Shown here: positions 1-8,197 of the stretch, one piece after another
Layout of the letters: each line of letters begins with the position of its first letter
Numbering within the stretch: the first letter of the stretch is position 1
Notes under the pieces: generated by a model
What the model saw: only the letters and a program-made list of their open reading frames with translations
Told to the model about the DNA's origin: nothing
Databases searched by the model: none
Program-made: the position numbers and the translations under genes
Assembly: GCA_025980625.1 (NCBI GenBank)
Contig: JAICXG010000008.1
Span: forward strand, 1-26,779
Length of the DNA: 26,779 nucleotides
Direction of reading: 5' to 3'
Source: Chthoniobacterales bacterium
GTDB lineage: Bacteria > Verrucomicrobiota > Verrucomicrobiia > Chthoniobacterales > UBA10450

Positions 1-438
1 ACCAACTGCAGCGATCGTCGATTACGCCGCCATTTGCAGAGTCTCGTCGTGGCCGCGGAACGGAAAAGCAGTTCCCCGGCCGAGGGGATCGATCCGTGCC
101 ACTCACTCATCGGCAACCTCAATCAATTTTCCGCGGCCGAGATCCTGCAAATGAGTTGCATGGGCCAACGGAGCGGGCGTCTCGCATTTATCTCGGGCCG
201 CGGCACCGGTGAAATTTACCTCCATCACGGAATGGTGCGCCACGCCACCTACGGCACTCTCGAAGGCGAAGCGGCAGTCGCCGAGGTTTTCCGATGGCGC
301 CAGGGACGGTTCTTTTTTGAAGAAGGAATCATCAGCCAGGTGCAAACGGTGACCCGGCCCTGGACCCATCTCTTGATCGATGGTCTGCAAAAGCTCGATG
401 AGACGATGCAGATGTTGAGCGTTTCAAATTCCGGATGA
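1..438 (+). CDS. DUF4388-domain protein, 5' end cut by window edge
   Basis: The reading frame is open from base 1, so the true start may lie outside the window. The first in-window start codon is a TTG at 34. The visible protein has a low-complexity linker and then, from about residue 25 counted from that TTG, a DUF4388-type domain. That domain runs from a 'GNLNQFSAAEILQM' helix through 'SGRLAF', 'GEIYLHHGMVRHA' and 'GEAAVAEVFRWRQGRFFFEEG'. In this family the domain is often fused to response-regulator or other signalling modules and found near gliding or type IV pilus signalling proteins; its biochemical role is poorly defined. The stop overlaps the start of the next gene (ATGA at 435-438), so the two are probably translated together. 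I infer a signalling or scaffold role; an upstream receiver domain is possible but not visible. Confidence 0.75.
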   Translation, partial: TNCSDRRLRRHLQSLVVAAERKSSSPAEGIDPCHSLIGNLNQFSAAEILQMSCMGQRSGRLAFISGRGTGEIYLHHGMVRHATYGTLEGEAAVAEVFRWRQGRFFFEEGIISQVQTVTRPWTHLLIDGLQKLDETMQMLSVSNSG

Positions 439-881
439 GAGACCTGACTTTGGAAAAAAATCTTCGCCTGCTTACCCTGCTGATGGATAGCTGGAAGAAG
501 CTGCACGATTTCATTACTTACGCGCTCGACCGGGCGAAACCGATAATTTCGGCGGACCAGGAACGCCAGTTCACGGAGGTCCGCGTCACCGTGCTGCAAG
601 AGGCGGAGCATATTTTCACGGGGTTAAACCTGGTCGCTGACCTTTCCGGTAAAACCATGAACGTGCTGCAACGGGCCGTTTCGCTGCGCGGCGTGCGGGA
701 GCTAACAGGCGAAGATACACGCCGGCTGGAGGCGGACTGGAATCTTGTTTTTACCAGGCTTGGTCTCCTCCAGGGCCAGTTGAAGGCGCGCCGCAAAGCT
801 TTGCTCGGGCGCAGCGCTTTGGGCGTTGCTCTGGCGCGGCTACTTGGCCGCGACTTTGAGGCCGGAACTGTTTCGCGCTAA
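435..881 (+). CDS. hypothetical helical protein coupled to the DUF4388 gene
   Basis: I do not recognise this 148-residue protein. Its ATG overlaps the stop of the preceding DUF4388 gene, a classic coupling arrangement, so it probably works with it. The sequence looks almost entirely alpha-helical and charged, with no signal peptide, membrane segment or cysteine. The C-terminal third (about residues 105-135) is rich in Arg, Lys and Leu and could form a coiled coil or a basic interaction surface. No catalytic motif is visible. No Shine-Dalgarno is seen, as expected if ribosomes re-initiate from the upstream gene. Confidence 0.7.
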   Translation: MRDLTLEKNLRLLTLLMDSWKKLHDFITYALDRAKPIISADQERQFTEVRVTVLQEAEHIFTGLNLVADLSGKTMNVLQRAVSLRGVRELTGEDTRRLEADWNLVFTRLGLLQGQLKARRKALLGRSALGVALARLLGRDFEAGTVSR

Positions 882-1003
882 CCTTACCTCGGAACGTGCC
901 GCTGGAGAGGCGCTTGTGGCAGAAGAAACTTTGCCCACAGACCGCAATTTTTTTGTAGCAAAGGCCCGCTCAACCTCCGCTCGGCGGACGATTCCCATAC
1001 ACC

Positions 1004-1381
1004 ATGAGTAAGCTCACTAAGCGCGACATCGTCGTGTCGATCAGCAACGAGACCGGGATGGTGCAGCACCAGGTGTTTGACGTCGTCCAGCGCACGCTGG
1101 ATCGAATCACCGACAGCCTGGCCCGCAATGTTCCCGTCGAGTTGCGTAACTTCGGCGTCTTTCAACCTCGGCTGACGAAGCCGCGGGTCGGCCGCAATCC
1201 CAACCAGCCCGGCAGCAGTTTCGTCATTCCGCCGCGTGCGACGGTGAAATTCAAAGCCGGGAAAATCATGCGACAGCGGGTGGAGAAACTATCCCGCGAG
1301 TTGAAAGACGCTGCCGAGCGAAAACAAAACGGTCGCAGCGACAGCACTACTGCGTCCTCGCCGGCGGCCGGCAACGGTTGA
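1004..1381 (+). CDS. HU/IHF family nucleoid DNA-binding protein
   Basis: This is a small dimeric DNA-bending protein of the bacterial chromatin. The N-terminal 'MSKLTKRDIVVSISNETGM' helix and the core 'VELRNFGVFQPRLTKPRVGRNP' match the HU/IHF fold: the G-x-F element is followed by the beta arm with GRNP and a Pro-rich tip ('NQPGSSFVIPPRATVKFKAGK') that inserts into the minor groove. The body is about 95 residues. A further tail of about 30 residues rich in Lys, Arg, Ser and Ala makes it longer than a standard 90-100 residue HU. The start ATG has no clear Shine-Dalgarno. It lies 122 bp after the previous gene and is followed by a hairpin shared with the convergent ABC operon. HU and IHF cannot be told apart here. 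Confidence 0.9.
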   Translation: MSKLTKRDIVVSISNETGMVQHQVFDVVQRTLDRITDSLARNVPVELRNFGVFQPRLTKPRVGRNPNQPGSSFVIPPRATVKFKAGKIMRQRVEKLSRELKDAAERKQNGRSDSTTASSPAAGNG

Positions 1382-1394
1382 TCTCCTGAGCTGT

Positions 1395-1413
1395 AAGTCC
1401 GTTTAACGGATTT
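1395..1413. terminator. candidate bidirectional terminator hairpin
   Basis: An 8-bp stem (AAGTCCGT / ACGGATTT, one G-T pair) closes a 3-base loop. It sits in the 43-bp gap between the convergent HU-like gene (stop at 1381) and the ABC permease gene (stop at 1425). The A/T-rich stem ends supply a short T run in both directions. The position is right for stopping both transcripts; strength is unknown. Confidence 0.5.
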
Positions 1414-1424
1414 CTCCCGCTCTC

Positions 1425-2612
1425 CTATTCCTGGATCCGCTTCAGGAGCACGGCGGCGCCGAAAAAGGTAATCAGGGCGCCCAGAAGAAGGAAAATGAGG
1501 TCCTCGAGGTAAAACATCGGACCGGCATGATAGAGATTCACCAGACGAAAAGCGCGGCAAAAGTGGGTCAGCGGAAAAGTCTCTGAGAGATAACGAATTG
1601 GGGCCGGTAATTGTTCCAGGGGAGCGAAGGCGCCGGAAAGAACAAACACCGGGAGAAGAAAAAAGACCGATAGCTGAATAGCCTGTGTCTGGGTGCGCGA
1701 AAAAGTCGAAATGAGAAGTCCCAGCCCTAACGAACAAAGCAGGAAGAGGAGGCAGATCAACGATAGCACGGCGTAGTGATAGAACCGGACGTGAAAATAC
1801 AAACCCGCAACGAGGAACACAATCAGGATCAGGATAATCGAGATGACAAGGTACGGAAGCATCTTACCGATTACCACCTCGCTCCGACGGAGCGAGGTCA
1901 CCATCAGCTGCGAAAGGGTCCCGCTTTCGCGTTCTCGCGAAATCGTGCACGCGGTCAGGGTGACCGTAAGTAACTGCAAGATCAGCCCGATGATTCCCGG
2001 CACGACATAATCGATGAAACGTTGTTTCGGGTTGTAAAGCACATGAGTCTTCAAGTCCCACGGTGTCATGGCCGAGACAAAACTCTTGCGCACGTCGGTC
2101 GGCAGTTTCTTTCCCATTTCAATGACTTCTTCGGGGAGTGACTCGATCATTGCGTCCCGCTGCTGCTTTTGAAATTCGCCCAGCTTTTCCTGGAGCCGGC
2201 CTTCCAGCTCGCTCGCCGTGTTTGTGTCGCTGCCATCGAGATAGACAGGCAGCGGTATCGGGTCGCCATTCTTTAGACTCGCGCCCCAGCCCTGCGGAAT
2301 GATGACCGCCGCTTTCGCTCCGGCAGCGAGAAGATTTGGCGGCGCTTGAATCGCGCCCGTCTCCTTCCAGGTAAAGGTGCTCCCGGAATGTAGCTCGTTG
2401 GTGAACTCCTCACTGAGTGGAGATCGATCGTTGTTTTGCAGGAGTGCAGGAACATTACTTGACGACGTGACCTCAAAGGCATGTCCGAAAAGGAGCGTAA
2501 AGACCGGTGGTAGAATGAGCAGCAGGACGAGAATGCGCCAGTCGCGGTAGATATGAATGAATTCCTTGTGCGCGACGCTCGTGATCGCCTGGAATGAGTT
2601 GCGGAATCTCAT
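1425..2612 (-). CDS. ABC-2 type transporter permease
   Basis: This is the membrane subunit of an ABC exporter, 395 residues. One N-terminal membrane helix (about residues 27-48, 'ILVLLLILPPVFTLLFGHAF') is followed by a large extracytoplasmic domain of about 130 residues ('VPVYLDGSDTNTAS'-type region), then about five membrane helices from about residue 205 to the C-terminus ('YVVPGIIGLILQLLTVTLTA', 'LSVFFLLPVFVLSGAF'). This layout is that of the ABC2_membrane_3 / YhhJ-NatB-like group. The start overlaps the stop of the upstream ATPase gene by 4 bases, so the pair is a coupled operon. The substrate cannot be told from sequence; drug, ion or lipid export are known in the group. No periplasmic adaptor is adjacent. 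Confidence 0.9.
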   Translation of the reverse strand: MRFRNSFQAITSVAHKEFIHIYRDWRILVLLLILPPVFTLLFGHAFEVTSSSNVPALLQNNDRSPLSEEFTNELHSGSTFTWKETGAIQAPPNLLAAGAKAAVIIPQGWGASLKNGDPIPLPVYLDGSDTNTASELEGRLQEKLGEFQKQQRDAMIESLPEEVIEMGKKLPTDVRKSFVSAMTPWDLKTHVLYNPKQRFIDYVVPGIIGLILQLLTVTLTACTISRERESGTLSQLMVTSLRRSEVVIGKMLPYLVISIILILIVFLVAGLYFHVRFYHYAVLSLICLLFLLCSLGLGLLISTFSRTQTQAIQLSVFFLLPVFVLSGAFAPLEQLPAPIRYLSETFPLTHFCRAFRLVNLYHAGPMFYLEDLIFLLLGALITFFGAAVLLKRIQE

Positions 2613-3562
2613 GAGCGTTCGGACGGCTTCAGCATCTCAGTGTAACCCTGTGAGTAAGCCGTGAAGACATCCTCCATGTCCGGTTCCGCCCACCGCCAGT
2701 CCTGTAGAGTGAGTTCGGGGAAGGGCCAGTTACCTTTCCAATGATCGAGCAGGCGCTCGGCGTCGGGTGCATAGAGGCGCAGGCTGCCGCTGCGGAGCGA
2801 GACTCCGAGGATGCCGGGGGTTTCTCTTAGCCTGACCAATGCCGCCATCACCGGCTTGATATCAAGCTCGAGTAGCCTTGCCTTGAAAGTCTCCTTTAGC
2901 CGGCGTGGGGAAGCCTTCGCCAGGAGGCGGCCGGTATGCAGGAAACCGACTTCCGTGCAGCGCTCCGCTTCATCCATGTAATGAGTGGTGACAAAGATAG
3001 TGATCCCGCTATTACCCAGGTCATAGAGCAGATCCCACATCTGTTGGCGATGGACCGGGTCGAGTCCCGAGGTGGGCTCATCGAGAAAAAGGAGCGGCGG
3101 TTCGTGCACCAGCGCGCAGCCGAGGGCGAGGAGCTGGCGCATGCCGCCGGAGAGGCTGCCGGCGGGCACGTCCCGTTTTTCCTCCAAGTCCATCTGCCTG
3201 AGCAGTCGCTCGATTCGCTTCGGCATCTCGTTAGGGCGAACTCGATAGGCGCCCGAGAAAAAGCGCAGGTTCTCGAGCACCGTGAGATCAGGATAAAGGC
3301 TAAACTTCTGGGCCATGTAACCAAACTTGGCTCTTGCGATCCGCCGCTGCCGCCACACGTCGAGCCCGTTGATGGTCGCTCCGCCGGCTGTCGGTTTCAC
3401 GAAACCGCAAAGCATCCGCATCGTGGTCGTTTTGCCCGCCCCGTTCGCGCCCAGAAAGCCGAAGATTTCGCCGCGCCGGATCTCGAACGACAGATCGCGC
3501 ACCGCTTCCACTTCCCCGTAAGATTTCGTTAGGCTATCGAGGCAGATGATCGTATCACTCAT
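2609..3562 (-). CDS. ABC transporter ATP-binding protein
   Basis: This is the nucleotide-binding subunit that powers the permease encoded just downstream. Visible in order are Walker A 'GANGAGKTT' (about residues 39-47), the Q-loop region 'GYMAQKFSLYPDLTV', the ABC signature 'LSGGMRQ' (about 138), Walker B 'LLFLDEPTSGLDP' and the H-loop 'FVTTHYMDEAERC'. The C-terminal ~90 residues form the extra domain usual in DrrA/CcmA-like exporters. Length (317) is normal. The start 'MSDTIICLDSLTKSYG' begins directly with the beta strand before the A-loop. The gene is first in its two-gene operon and shares a 149-bp divergent intergenic region with the secreted-protein gene at 3712. One copy of the 9-mer repeat lies inside the coding region near its start (3526-3534). 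Confidence 0.95.
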   Translation of the reverse strand: MSDTIICLDSLTKSYGEVEAVRDLSFEIRRGEIFGFLGANGAGKTTTMRMLCGFVKPTAGGATINGLDVWRQRRIARAKFGYMAQKFSLYPDLTVLENLRFFSGAYRVRPNEMPKRIERLLRQMDLEEKRDVPAGSLSGGMRQLLALGCALVHEPPLLFLDEPTSGLDPVHRQQMWDLLYDLGNSGITIFVTTHYMDEAERCTEVGFLHTGRLLAKASPRRLKETFKARLLELDIKPVMAALVRLRETPGILGVSLRSGSLRLYAPDAERLLDHWKGNWPFPELTLQDWRWAEPDMEDVFTAYSQGYTEMLKPSERS

Positions 3563-3711
3563 CGCGCGAGGATCAGTCGCAAGCGTTCATCCTTTTCCAC
3601 TAGGGCAAATGAGGTCCTTTGCAACCGGATGGCGCAGGTTTGACAACCGCAAGGTTTTCCTGACACTAGAAAACGGCTGCCGGGCCGATGGCGCACGTTT
3701 CTATTTACGCC

Positions 3712-4704
3712 ATGAGAAACATTTTCTTTTCCCGCTCTATCGGTCTCCTTTTCCTTTCTCCGCTCGCTCTCTGCGCCGCCGATCCGATCTCGGAGATGGC
3801 CAGCTTTTCCGTCTTTGGCAAAGTCAACCTCAACGATTTGGCCAGCGGACAAATCAAGACCGCGGCGGGCAACAAAATGAGCACCGATCGTTACCTCTCT
3901 GTCCAGAGTTGTTTTGTCGTGCCCAATCCGCCGGCCAAAGTAATTGCCGCGATGAAGCGCTTTAATCCGACTGCGCATCGCGAATTAAAGGTCTTTCTCC
4001 ACTCCGACATTTCTGGGTCACCATCCGCCTCCGCTTTTTCGAAGCTGCAGAACCCGCCGAAAAATTCCGCCGTGCAGTCCTTGGTCGCCGCCACGGAAAA
4101 AATGGCGCCGGAGCTGCAACTCAGCCAGGCGGAGGCGCAAAAATATTCTCCCGGTCAACCTGTCTTCCCGTTCTGGATCGACGTTCTTACCAGGCGCGCG
4201 CAAAGCTTTGTCTCCGGCGGAGCGGCCGCGGCCGCGCCTTACAGTCACAGCCGGCATTCGGTCCAGCCTGGACAAGAGTTTGCCGGACTCGTTAGGCAAC
4301 AACCGCGGGTGAATCGACAGTTCGGCAGTTTTCTGCAAAGCACCGGCCTGCTTGACGGCAAAGGCTCACTTCGGCCCGACCTTTACTGGGAACTGCTCCA
4401 GGTGGAAGACCAGGGTGTCGTAACACTCGGGGCTTCCTATAACCGCTCCACCGCCGGGGCCGGCGCCCAGGTGGCTGATGGTCTCTACTATGCCAGCGGC
4501 GGTTATAATGTGTCTCTCACTCTTTACCAGCTCTGGCCGATCGATCTCGGCGGCCGGTCTTCCACCCTCGCGTGGCGGGGTGACTTTGTTTCATCCGATT
4601 CCCTGGCTGACTTGCATGGGGTCGAACGCTTAGCCTCAGAGGGCGCAATGCGGAAGGACATTCTGAAAGCGGCTGAGATCTTCCAGCGCGAAGGCAGCAG
4701 ATGA
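3712..4704 (+). CDS. secreted hypothetical protein
   Basis: I do not recognise the family. Starting at the ATG at 3712 gives a standard signal peptide ('MRNIFFSRSIGLLFLSPLALCAAD'), cleaved after 'LCA' or nearby. An alternative in-frame ATG at 3688 would put eight extra residues before the signal, so I prefer 3712. The mature part is about 310 residues, Ala/Ser/Gln-rich, with no extra membrane span and no recognised catalytic motif. The C-terminal region ('LYWELLQVEDQGVVTLGASYNR' to 'LGGRSSTLAWRGDFVSS') looks like a beta-rich domain. The stop overlaps the start of the outer-membrane protein gene (ATGA at 4701-4704), suggesting a shared envelope role. Confidence 0.75.
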   Translation: MRNIFFSRSIGLLFLSPLALCAADPISEMASFSVFGKVNLNDLASGQIKTAAGNKMSTDRYLSVQSCFVVPNPPAKVIAAMKRFNPTAHRELKVFLHSDISGSPSASAFSKLQNPPKNSAVQSLVAATEKMAPELQLSQAEAQKYSPGQPVFPFWIDVLTRRAQSFVSGGAAAAAPYSHSRHSVQPGQEFAGLVRQQPRVNRQFGSFLQSTGLLDGKGSLRPDLYWELLQVEDQGVVTLGASYNRSTAGAGAQVADGLYYASGGYNVSLTLYQLWPIDLGGRSSTLAWRGDFVSSDSLADLHGVERLASEGAMRKDILKAAEIFQREGSR

Positions 4705-5624
4705 AAACCTGGCCGTTTCTTCTCTTCACGTTTGCGTTTGTCTCTCCGCTCCTGGCCGGCGACGCCAAGGAAATTACCCCGCCTACCGTGCCCGAGGCAG
4801 TGGAGGAACCTTTTAACTTTTCCGGCGAATTCGAGATCGATCAGGCTTACCTCGGCAACGGCGAAGTGGCACGCGGCGCGCGCGACGTGAAGGATTTCAA
4901 CGAATACTACTCCAATCTCCTCTTTGTCTACACGCCACGAGTTAGCTTTGGCATCCTCCGGCTCGGCGGTCAGTGGGAACGCTACTCCTTTGATTTCCCG
5001 AATGGCGGCGCACAGCTACCCAACACTCTTCAGGCGACAAACGCGATCGTGGGTCTCGACACCAAATTTTCCGATTCCATACTCGTTAGGCTGGAAGCTC
5101 AGCCCGGCTTTTACGGCACGACCTTCGATCACTTCGATGGCAACACCTTTAACGTACCGTTCGTTCTCGGAGGCACCTACATTTATAGTCCCGATCTCCA
5201 GCTTGTTCTTGGAGTCGGAGTGAACCTGCAGAGTCACTATCCGGTTCTTCCCGGTGGTGGAATTCGCTGGAAGCTAGCGCCTGACTGGCTCCTGAATTTC
5301 GTCCTCCCCACCCCGCGGATTGAATACCAGGTGTCGCGCAACGCTACCCTCTTTGTCGGCGCTGATGTGAAGGCAAACAGCTTTCGCGTCGACGACCGTT
5401 TCGGAAGCAGCCATGGCTACAACGCCCTCAATAACGCCTGGCTGAACTATGACGAGCTGCGAACCGGCGGTGGCTTGGAATGGAAACTCAGCTCTTCTCT
5501 TACCGTGACCTTTGAAGGTGGCTATGCCGCCTACCGGCAGTTTGACTTTCATCGGACCGACGCTCGTTATCACAACGAAAGCGGCTCGCCCTATGGCGCG
5601 ATCCGGTTTCGTGGCGAGTTTTAG
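4701..5624 (+). CDS. outer membrane beta-barrel protein, DUF6268-like
   Basis: This is a predicted outer-membrane protein of 307 residues. It has a signal peptide ('MKTWPFLLFTFAFVSPLLAG') and then long runs of alternating hydrophobic and polar residues rich in Tyr, Phe and Gly ('YYSNLLFVYTPRVSFGILRL', 'VPFVLGGTYIYSPDLQLVLG'). It ends in the aromatic C-terminus 'IRFRGEF', the terminal Phe that is a typical signal for barrel insertion. The overall pattern matches DUF6268-type proteins from Verrucomicrobiota and Bacteroidota, a link made from memory. The gene overlaps the upstream secreted-protein gene by 4 bases. Substrate and function are unknown. Confidence 0.8.
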   Translation: MKTWPFLLFTFAFVSPLLAGDAKEITPPTVPEAVEEPFNFSGEFEIDQAYLGNGEVARGARDVKDFNEYYSNLLFVYTPRVSFGILRLGGQWERYSFDFPNGGAQLPNTLQATNAIVGLDTKFSDSILVRLEAQPGFYGTTFDHFDGNTFNVPFVLGGTYIYSPDLQLVLGVGVNLQSHYPVLPGGGIRWKLAPDWLLNFVLPTPRIEYQVSRNATLFVGADVKANSFRVDDRFGSSHGYNALNNAWLNYDELRTGGGLEWKLSSSLTVTFEGGYAAYRQFDFHRTDARYHNESGSPYGAIRFRGEF

Positions 5625-5706
5625 TGTCTGCCCCGGCGGAAGCGATGCCGAAGCGGCAATTCTGGCGACCCTGAACCCCACGACCTGTTTGATCCGCCGA
5701 AAAAAC

Positions 5707-5794
5707 CGGTGAGGGAGGGATTCGAACCCTCGGTACCCTTTTGAGGTACGGCGCTTTAGCAAAGCGCTGCTTTCGACCACTCAGCCACCTCACC
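5707..5794 (-). tRNA. tRNA-Ser (anticodon GCU)
   Basis: On the minus strand the gene folds as a type II tRNA. The 7-bp acceptor stem GGTGAGG/CCTCACC is perfect. The anticodon stem GCGCT/AGCGC carries the loop TTGCTAA (anticodon GCT). A long variable arm has stem GTACC/GGTAC, and the T arm is GAGGG-TTCGAAT-CCCTC. The discriminator is G, as expected for serine. CCA is not encoded; the gene is followed by a run of six T, a likely terminator. It reads AGC and AGU codons. Confidence 0.97.
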
Positions 5795-5861
5795 CAGTGC
5801 GCCGTCGAAGTTGCCAGAATATCGAGGGCGAGTCATTCTCGTCAACCGAACCTCTGGCGCC

Positions 5862-6218
5862 ATGCGGATCGCTCGCTTCTCTCCTTTCCGTTGGCTCGGG
5901 ATCGCCGCCGCGGTCGGGTCGGCACTCGTTCATGCCGGCTGCGCCGCCAGACCGAAACCGGCGGCAGTTGACGCGAGCGGGAGACAACCCTCGATCGTGG
6001 TCGGCGAGATTGCGCTGGTCGACAAGAAGCGGGGGTTCGTCCTGGTCGATTTGGAGTCAAACCTCTATGTGCCAGCGCCGGGAAAGGCGCTGCGGTCGAT
6101 CGGAGCGCTGAGCGGCGAGACAGCCCACCTCAGACTGAGCACCGAGCAGAAACGTCCTTTCATCGCAGCCGATATTCTGGACGGCGACCCCGCCGTGGGC
6201 GACGTGGTGGTGCAATGA
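5862..6218 (+). CDS. small lipoprotein upstream of moeA
   Basis: A 118-residue protein beginning at the ATG at 5862 ('MRIARFSPFRWLGIAAAVGS') has a basic N-terminus, a hydrophobic stretch and a lipobox-like 'VHAGC', so it is probably lipid-anchored. A TTG 51 bp upstream (5811) is in frame but would put 17 residues before the signal, so I reject it. The mature part ('IVVGEIALVDKKRGFVLVDL' and 'GDPAVGDVVVQ') looks like a small beta-barrel, similar in style to short OB-like envelope proteins. It overlaps moeA by 4 bases (ATGA at 6215-6218). Function is unknown; the coupling to moeA may only be operon packing. Confidence 0.75.
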   Translation: MRIARFSPFRWLGIAAAVGSALVHAGCAARPKPAAVDASGRQPSIVVGEIALVDKKRGFVLVDLESNLYVPAPGKALRSIGALSGETAHLRLSTEQKRPFIAADILDGDPAVGDVVVQ

Positions 6219-7396
6219 CGAGCGAGCAAGATGCGTTGGCCGCGGTGCTGGCAAAGGTGGGTCCTTTGCCTAACGAAAGGGCCACGCTCCTTGATTCGTT
6301 AGGCCGGTTCGCGGCGCGCGATCTTTTCGCCTCCCGACCCTTACCGGCGTTCGACAACTCAGCGATGGATGGTTACGCGGTGCGGGCCGAGTCGTGTCGC
6401 GTCGGGGCGACGCTGCGCGTCGTCGGCGAGCAACCGGCTGGCGCCGATCTCTGCCTAACGATCGCGGCGGGCGAGGCGTTGCGGATTTTTACCGGTGCGC
6501 CCCTCCCGGCCGGAGCGGACGCGGTCATCATGCAAGAAGAGGTGACCCGCGAAGGCGAAACGATTCGCGTGCATGGCGATGTCGAACGCGGCGAATTCAT
6601 TCGCGGCAAAGGCTGCGATCTTGCCGCAGGCCAGAAAATTGTCACCCGAGGCGAACTGCTGAGCGCGCCACTGCTGGCGCTGCTCGCTTCGCAAGGTCTG
6701 GCGCAACTCGAAGTCGGCGCGCAGCCGCGAATCGCAATTATCTCGACGGGCGATGAATTGGCGCAGCCGGGGAGCGTCCCGCGCGCCGGGCAGATTTTCG
6801 AGAGCAACGCCATCATGCTCCAGGCGCTGGCGATGCGCGCCGGGGCACTCGTTAGGCTGGTGGAGCATTGTCCAGATGATCTCGAGCGCATGAAGGAACT
6901 TTTCCTCCGCGGCCTCGGCAATGACGCGCTCGTCGTGAGCGGCGGGGTTTCGGTCGGCGAGCATGATCTGGTGAAGCCGGCGCTGCGCGCGCTCGGCGCC
7001 GAGATCGATCTTTGGCGGGTCGCGATCAAGCCGGGCAAACCGTTTCTCTTCGGTCGCGCGGGAGCTTGTTTCATCTTTGGATTGCCGGGCAATCCGGTCT
7101 CGGCATTTGTCACATTTTTGAAATTTGTTCGACCGGCGCTTTTGAAAATGAGTGGCGCATCGGATGAAAATCTCGCGCTGCGCGAAGTGCCGGCGCGTCT
7201 CGCGGTCGAGGCGGTGAACGATGACGAGCGGCCGCATTACCTGCGTGGCCGGTTGGAAGGTGAAATCTTTACCCCGACGGGGCGACAGGAGTCGCACGCG
7301 CTCTTTGCTTTAAGCCGCGCCAATGCTCTTCTGCAGATCGCCGCCCAGTCCCGACTGCCTGCGGGAGCAACCGTGATGGTGGCGCTTTTGGCCTAA
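6215..7396 (+). CDS. moeA: molybdopterin molybdenumtransferase MoeA
   Basis: MoeA inserts molybdate into adenylylated molybdopterin, the last common step of molybdenum cofactor synthesis in the cytoplasm. Recognisable blocks are 'LPAFDNSAMDGYAV' (about residues 43-56), 'IFTGAPLPAGADAVIMQEEV', 'IISTGDELAQPGSVPRAGQIFESN', 'VVSGGVSVGEHDLVKP' and 'FGLPGNPVSAFVTFLKF'. The C-terminal beta domain ('ARLAVEAVNDDERPHYLRGR') is also present. Length (393) is normal. The start overlaps the lipoprotein stop. No other cofactor genes (moaA, mobA, mogA) are adjacent. The gene carries five copies of the 9-mer repeat, including an inverted pair near the start and one that supplies its TAA stop. Confidence 0.96.
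   Translation: MTSEQDALAAVLAKVGPLPNERATLLDSLGRFAARDLFASRPLPAFDNSAMDGYAVRAESCRVGATLRVVGEQPAGADLCLTIAAGEALRIFTGAPLPAGADAVIMQEEVTREGETIRVHGDVERGEFIRGKGCDLAAGQKIVTRGELLSAPLLALLASQGLAQLEVGAQPRIAIISTGDELAQPGSVPRAGQIFESNAIMLQALAMRAGALVRLVEHCPDDLERMKELFLRGLGNDALVVSGGVSVGEHDLVKPALRALGAEIDLWRVAIKPGKPFLFGRAGACFIFGLPGNPVSAFVTFLKFVRPALLKMSGASDENLALREVPARLAVEAVNDDERPHYLRGRLEGEIFTPTGRQESHALFALSRANALLQIAAQSRLPAGATVMVALLA
6268..6304. repeat. inverted pair of the 9-mer word inside moeA
   Basis: GCCTAACGA at 6268-6276 and its exact reverse complement TCGTTAGGC at 6296-6304 are separated by 19 bases within the moeA coding region. They could form a 9-bp stem. It is the closest pair of exact copies in the window; the next closest are 117 bases or more apart. 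Confidence 0.85.
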
Positions 7397-7548
7397 CGAA
7401 TCACCAAATCAGTCGCTTTTGCGCGGAAAAAAGATCCGACACACGCAACCTGCGCTTGCCATCCGTTTCCACAGTTGCGGGGTCATTCCGCAGGAAGAAA
7501 TACCCGCCGGCATGGCCCGAGCAGGAACTCAAACCAGGGAAACAGAAT

Positions 7549-8088
7549 ATGAAAATAGACTCACTCCGAACATTATGGATCGAAGAAATGCGCGACCTTT
7601 ACAACGCTGAGAACCAGCTGGTGAAGGCATTGCCGAAGATGGCGAAGAAAGCTTCCACCTCAGAGTTGAAGGAGGCACTGGAGAGCCATCTCGAGGAGAC
7701 GCGCGGCCACGTCGAGCGGCTCGATGAAATCTTTCAAAAGCTCGGGAAAAAGCCGACGGGCAAGACCTGCAAAGGAATGCAGGGATTGATCGAGGAAGGT
7801 TCTGAGATGATGAACGAGGACGGCCCCGACTCAGTCATCGACGCCGGCATCATCGCGGCCGCCCAGCGAGTCGAACACTACGAGATGGCGGGCTACGGCG
7901 TGGCGCGCACGTTCGCTTCCATCCTCGAGCAAGACGAAGCGGAAGACCTCCTCCAGGAAACCCTCGATGAGGAAGGCGCGGCCGACGAGAAATTGACCGA
8001 GATCGCTGAGAACATCGTCAACGAGGAAGCGGAAGATGCCGACGCGGAGGAAATGACGACGAGCAGCCGGCGTTCCCGCAGTCGTTAG
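7549..8088 (+). CDS. YciE/DUF892 ferritin-like stress protein
   Basis: A 179-residue, nearly all-helical acidic protein of the DUF892 (YciE/YciF) ferritin-like group, a four-helix bundle often induced by osmotic, oxidative or general stress. The start 'MKIDSLRTLWIEEMRDLYNAENQL' is the family's typical N-terminus, and the E/H-rich positions ('SHLEETRGHVERLDEIF', 'AAQRVEHYEMAGYG') are where members bind metal. The ATG at 7549 is preceded by a weak AGGGA; in-frame codons further upstream lie before the conserved N-terminus and are rejected. The C-terminus ends in a short Arg/Ser tail whose TAG stop lies within a copy of the 9-mer repeat. The exact molecular role in this family is not settled. 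Confidence 0.9.
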   Translation: MKIDSLRTLWIEEMRDLYNAENQLVKALPKMAKKASTSELKEALESHLEETRGHVERLDEIFQKLGKKPTGKTCKGMQGLIEEGSEMMNEDGPDSVIDAGIIAAAQRVEHYEMAGYGVARTFASILEQDEAEDLLQETLDEEGAADEKLTEIAENIVNEEAEDADAEEMTTSSRRSRSR

Positions 8089-8112
8089 GCAAATCGAACC
8101 AGACCATTGCCA

Positions 8113-8158
8113 GATCGCCTTGTAGGCGAGATCGCTGATCTCGGCTACAGGTGCGATC
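8113..8158. repeat. 46-bp imperfect palindrome between two genes
   Basis: The left arm 8113-8133 and right arm 8137-8158 are near-perfect reverse complements around the loop GCT. The inner arms TGTAGGCGAGATC and GATCTCGGCTACA differ at one position, and the outer ends GATCGC/GCGATC also pair. It lies 25 bp after the YciE-like gene and 39 bp before the ligase gene. It is either a strong hairpin at a transcript end or a REP-like dispersed palindrome. No second copy was found in the window, and no T run follows, which weakens a simple terminator reading. Confidence 0.85.
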
Positions 8159-8197
8159 CGGGTGGCATTTTCCTCGCCCCCGGTGGATCGTTCTGGA

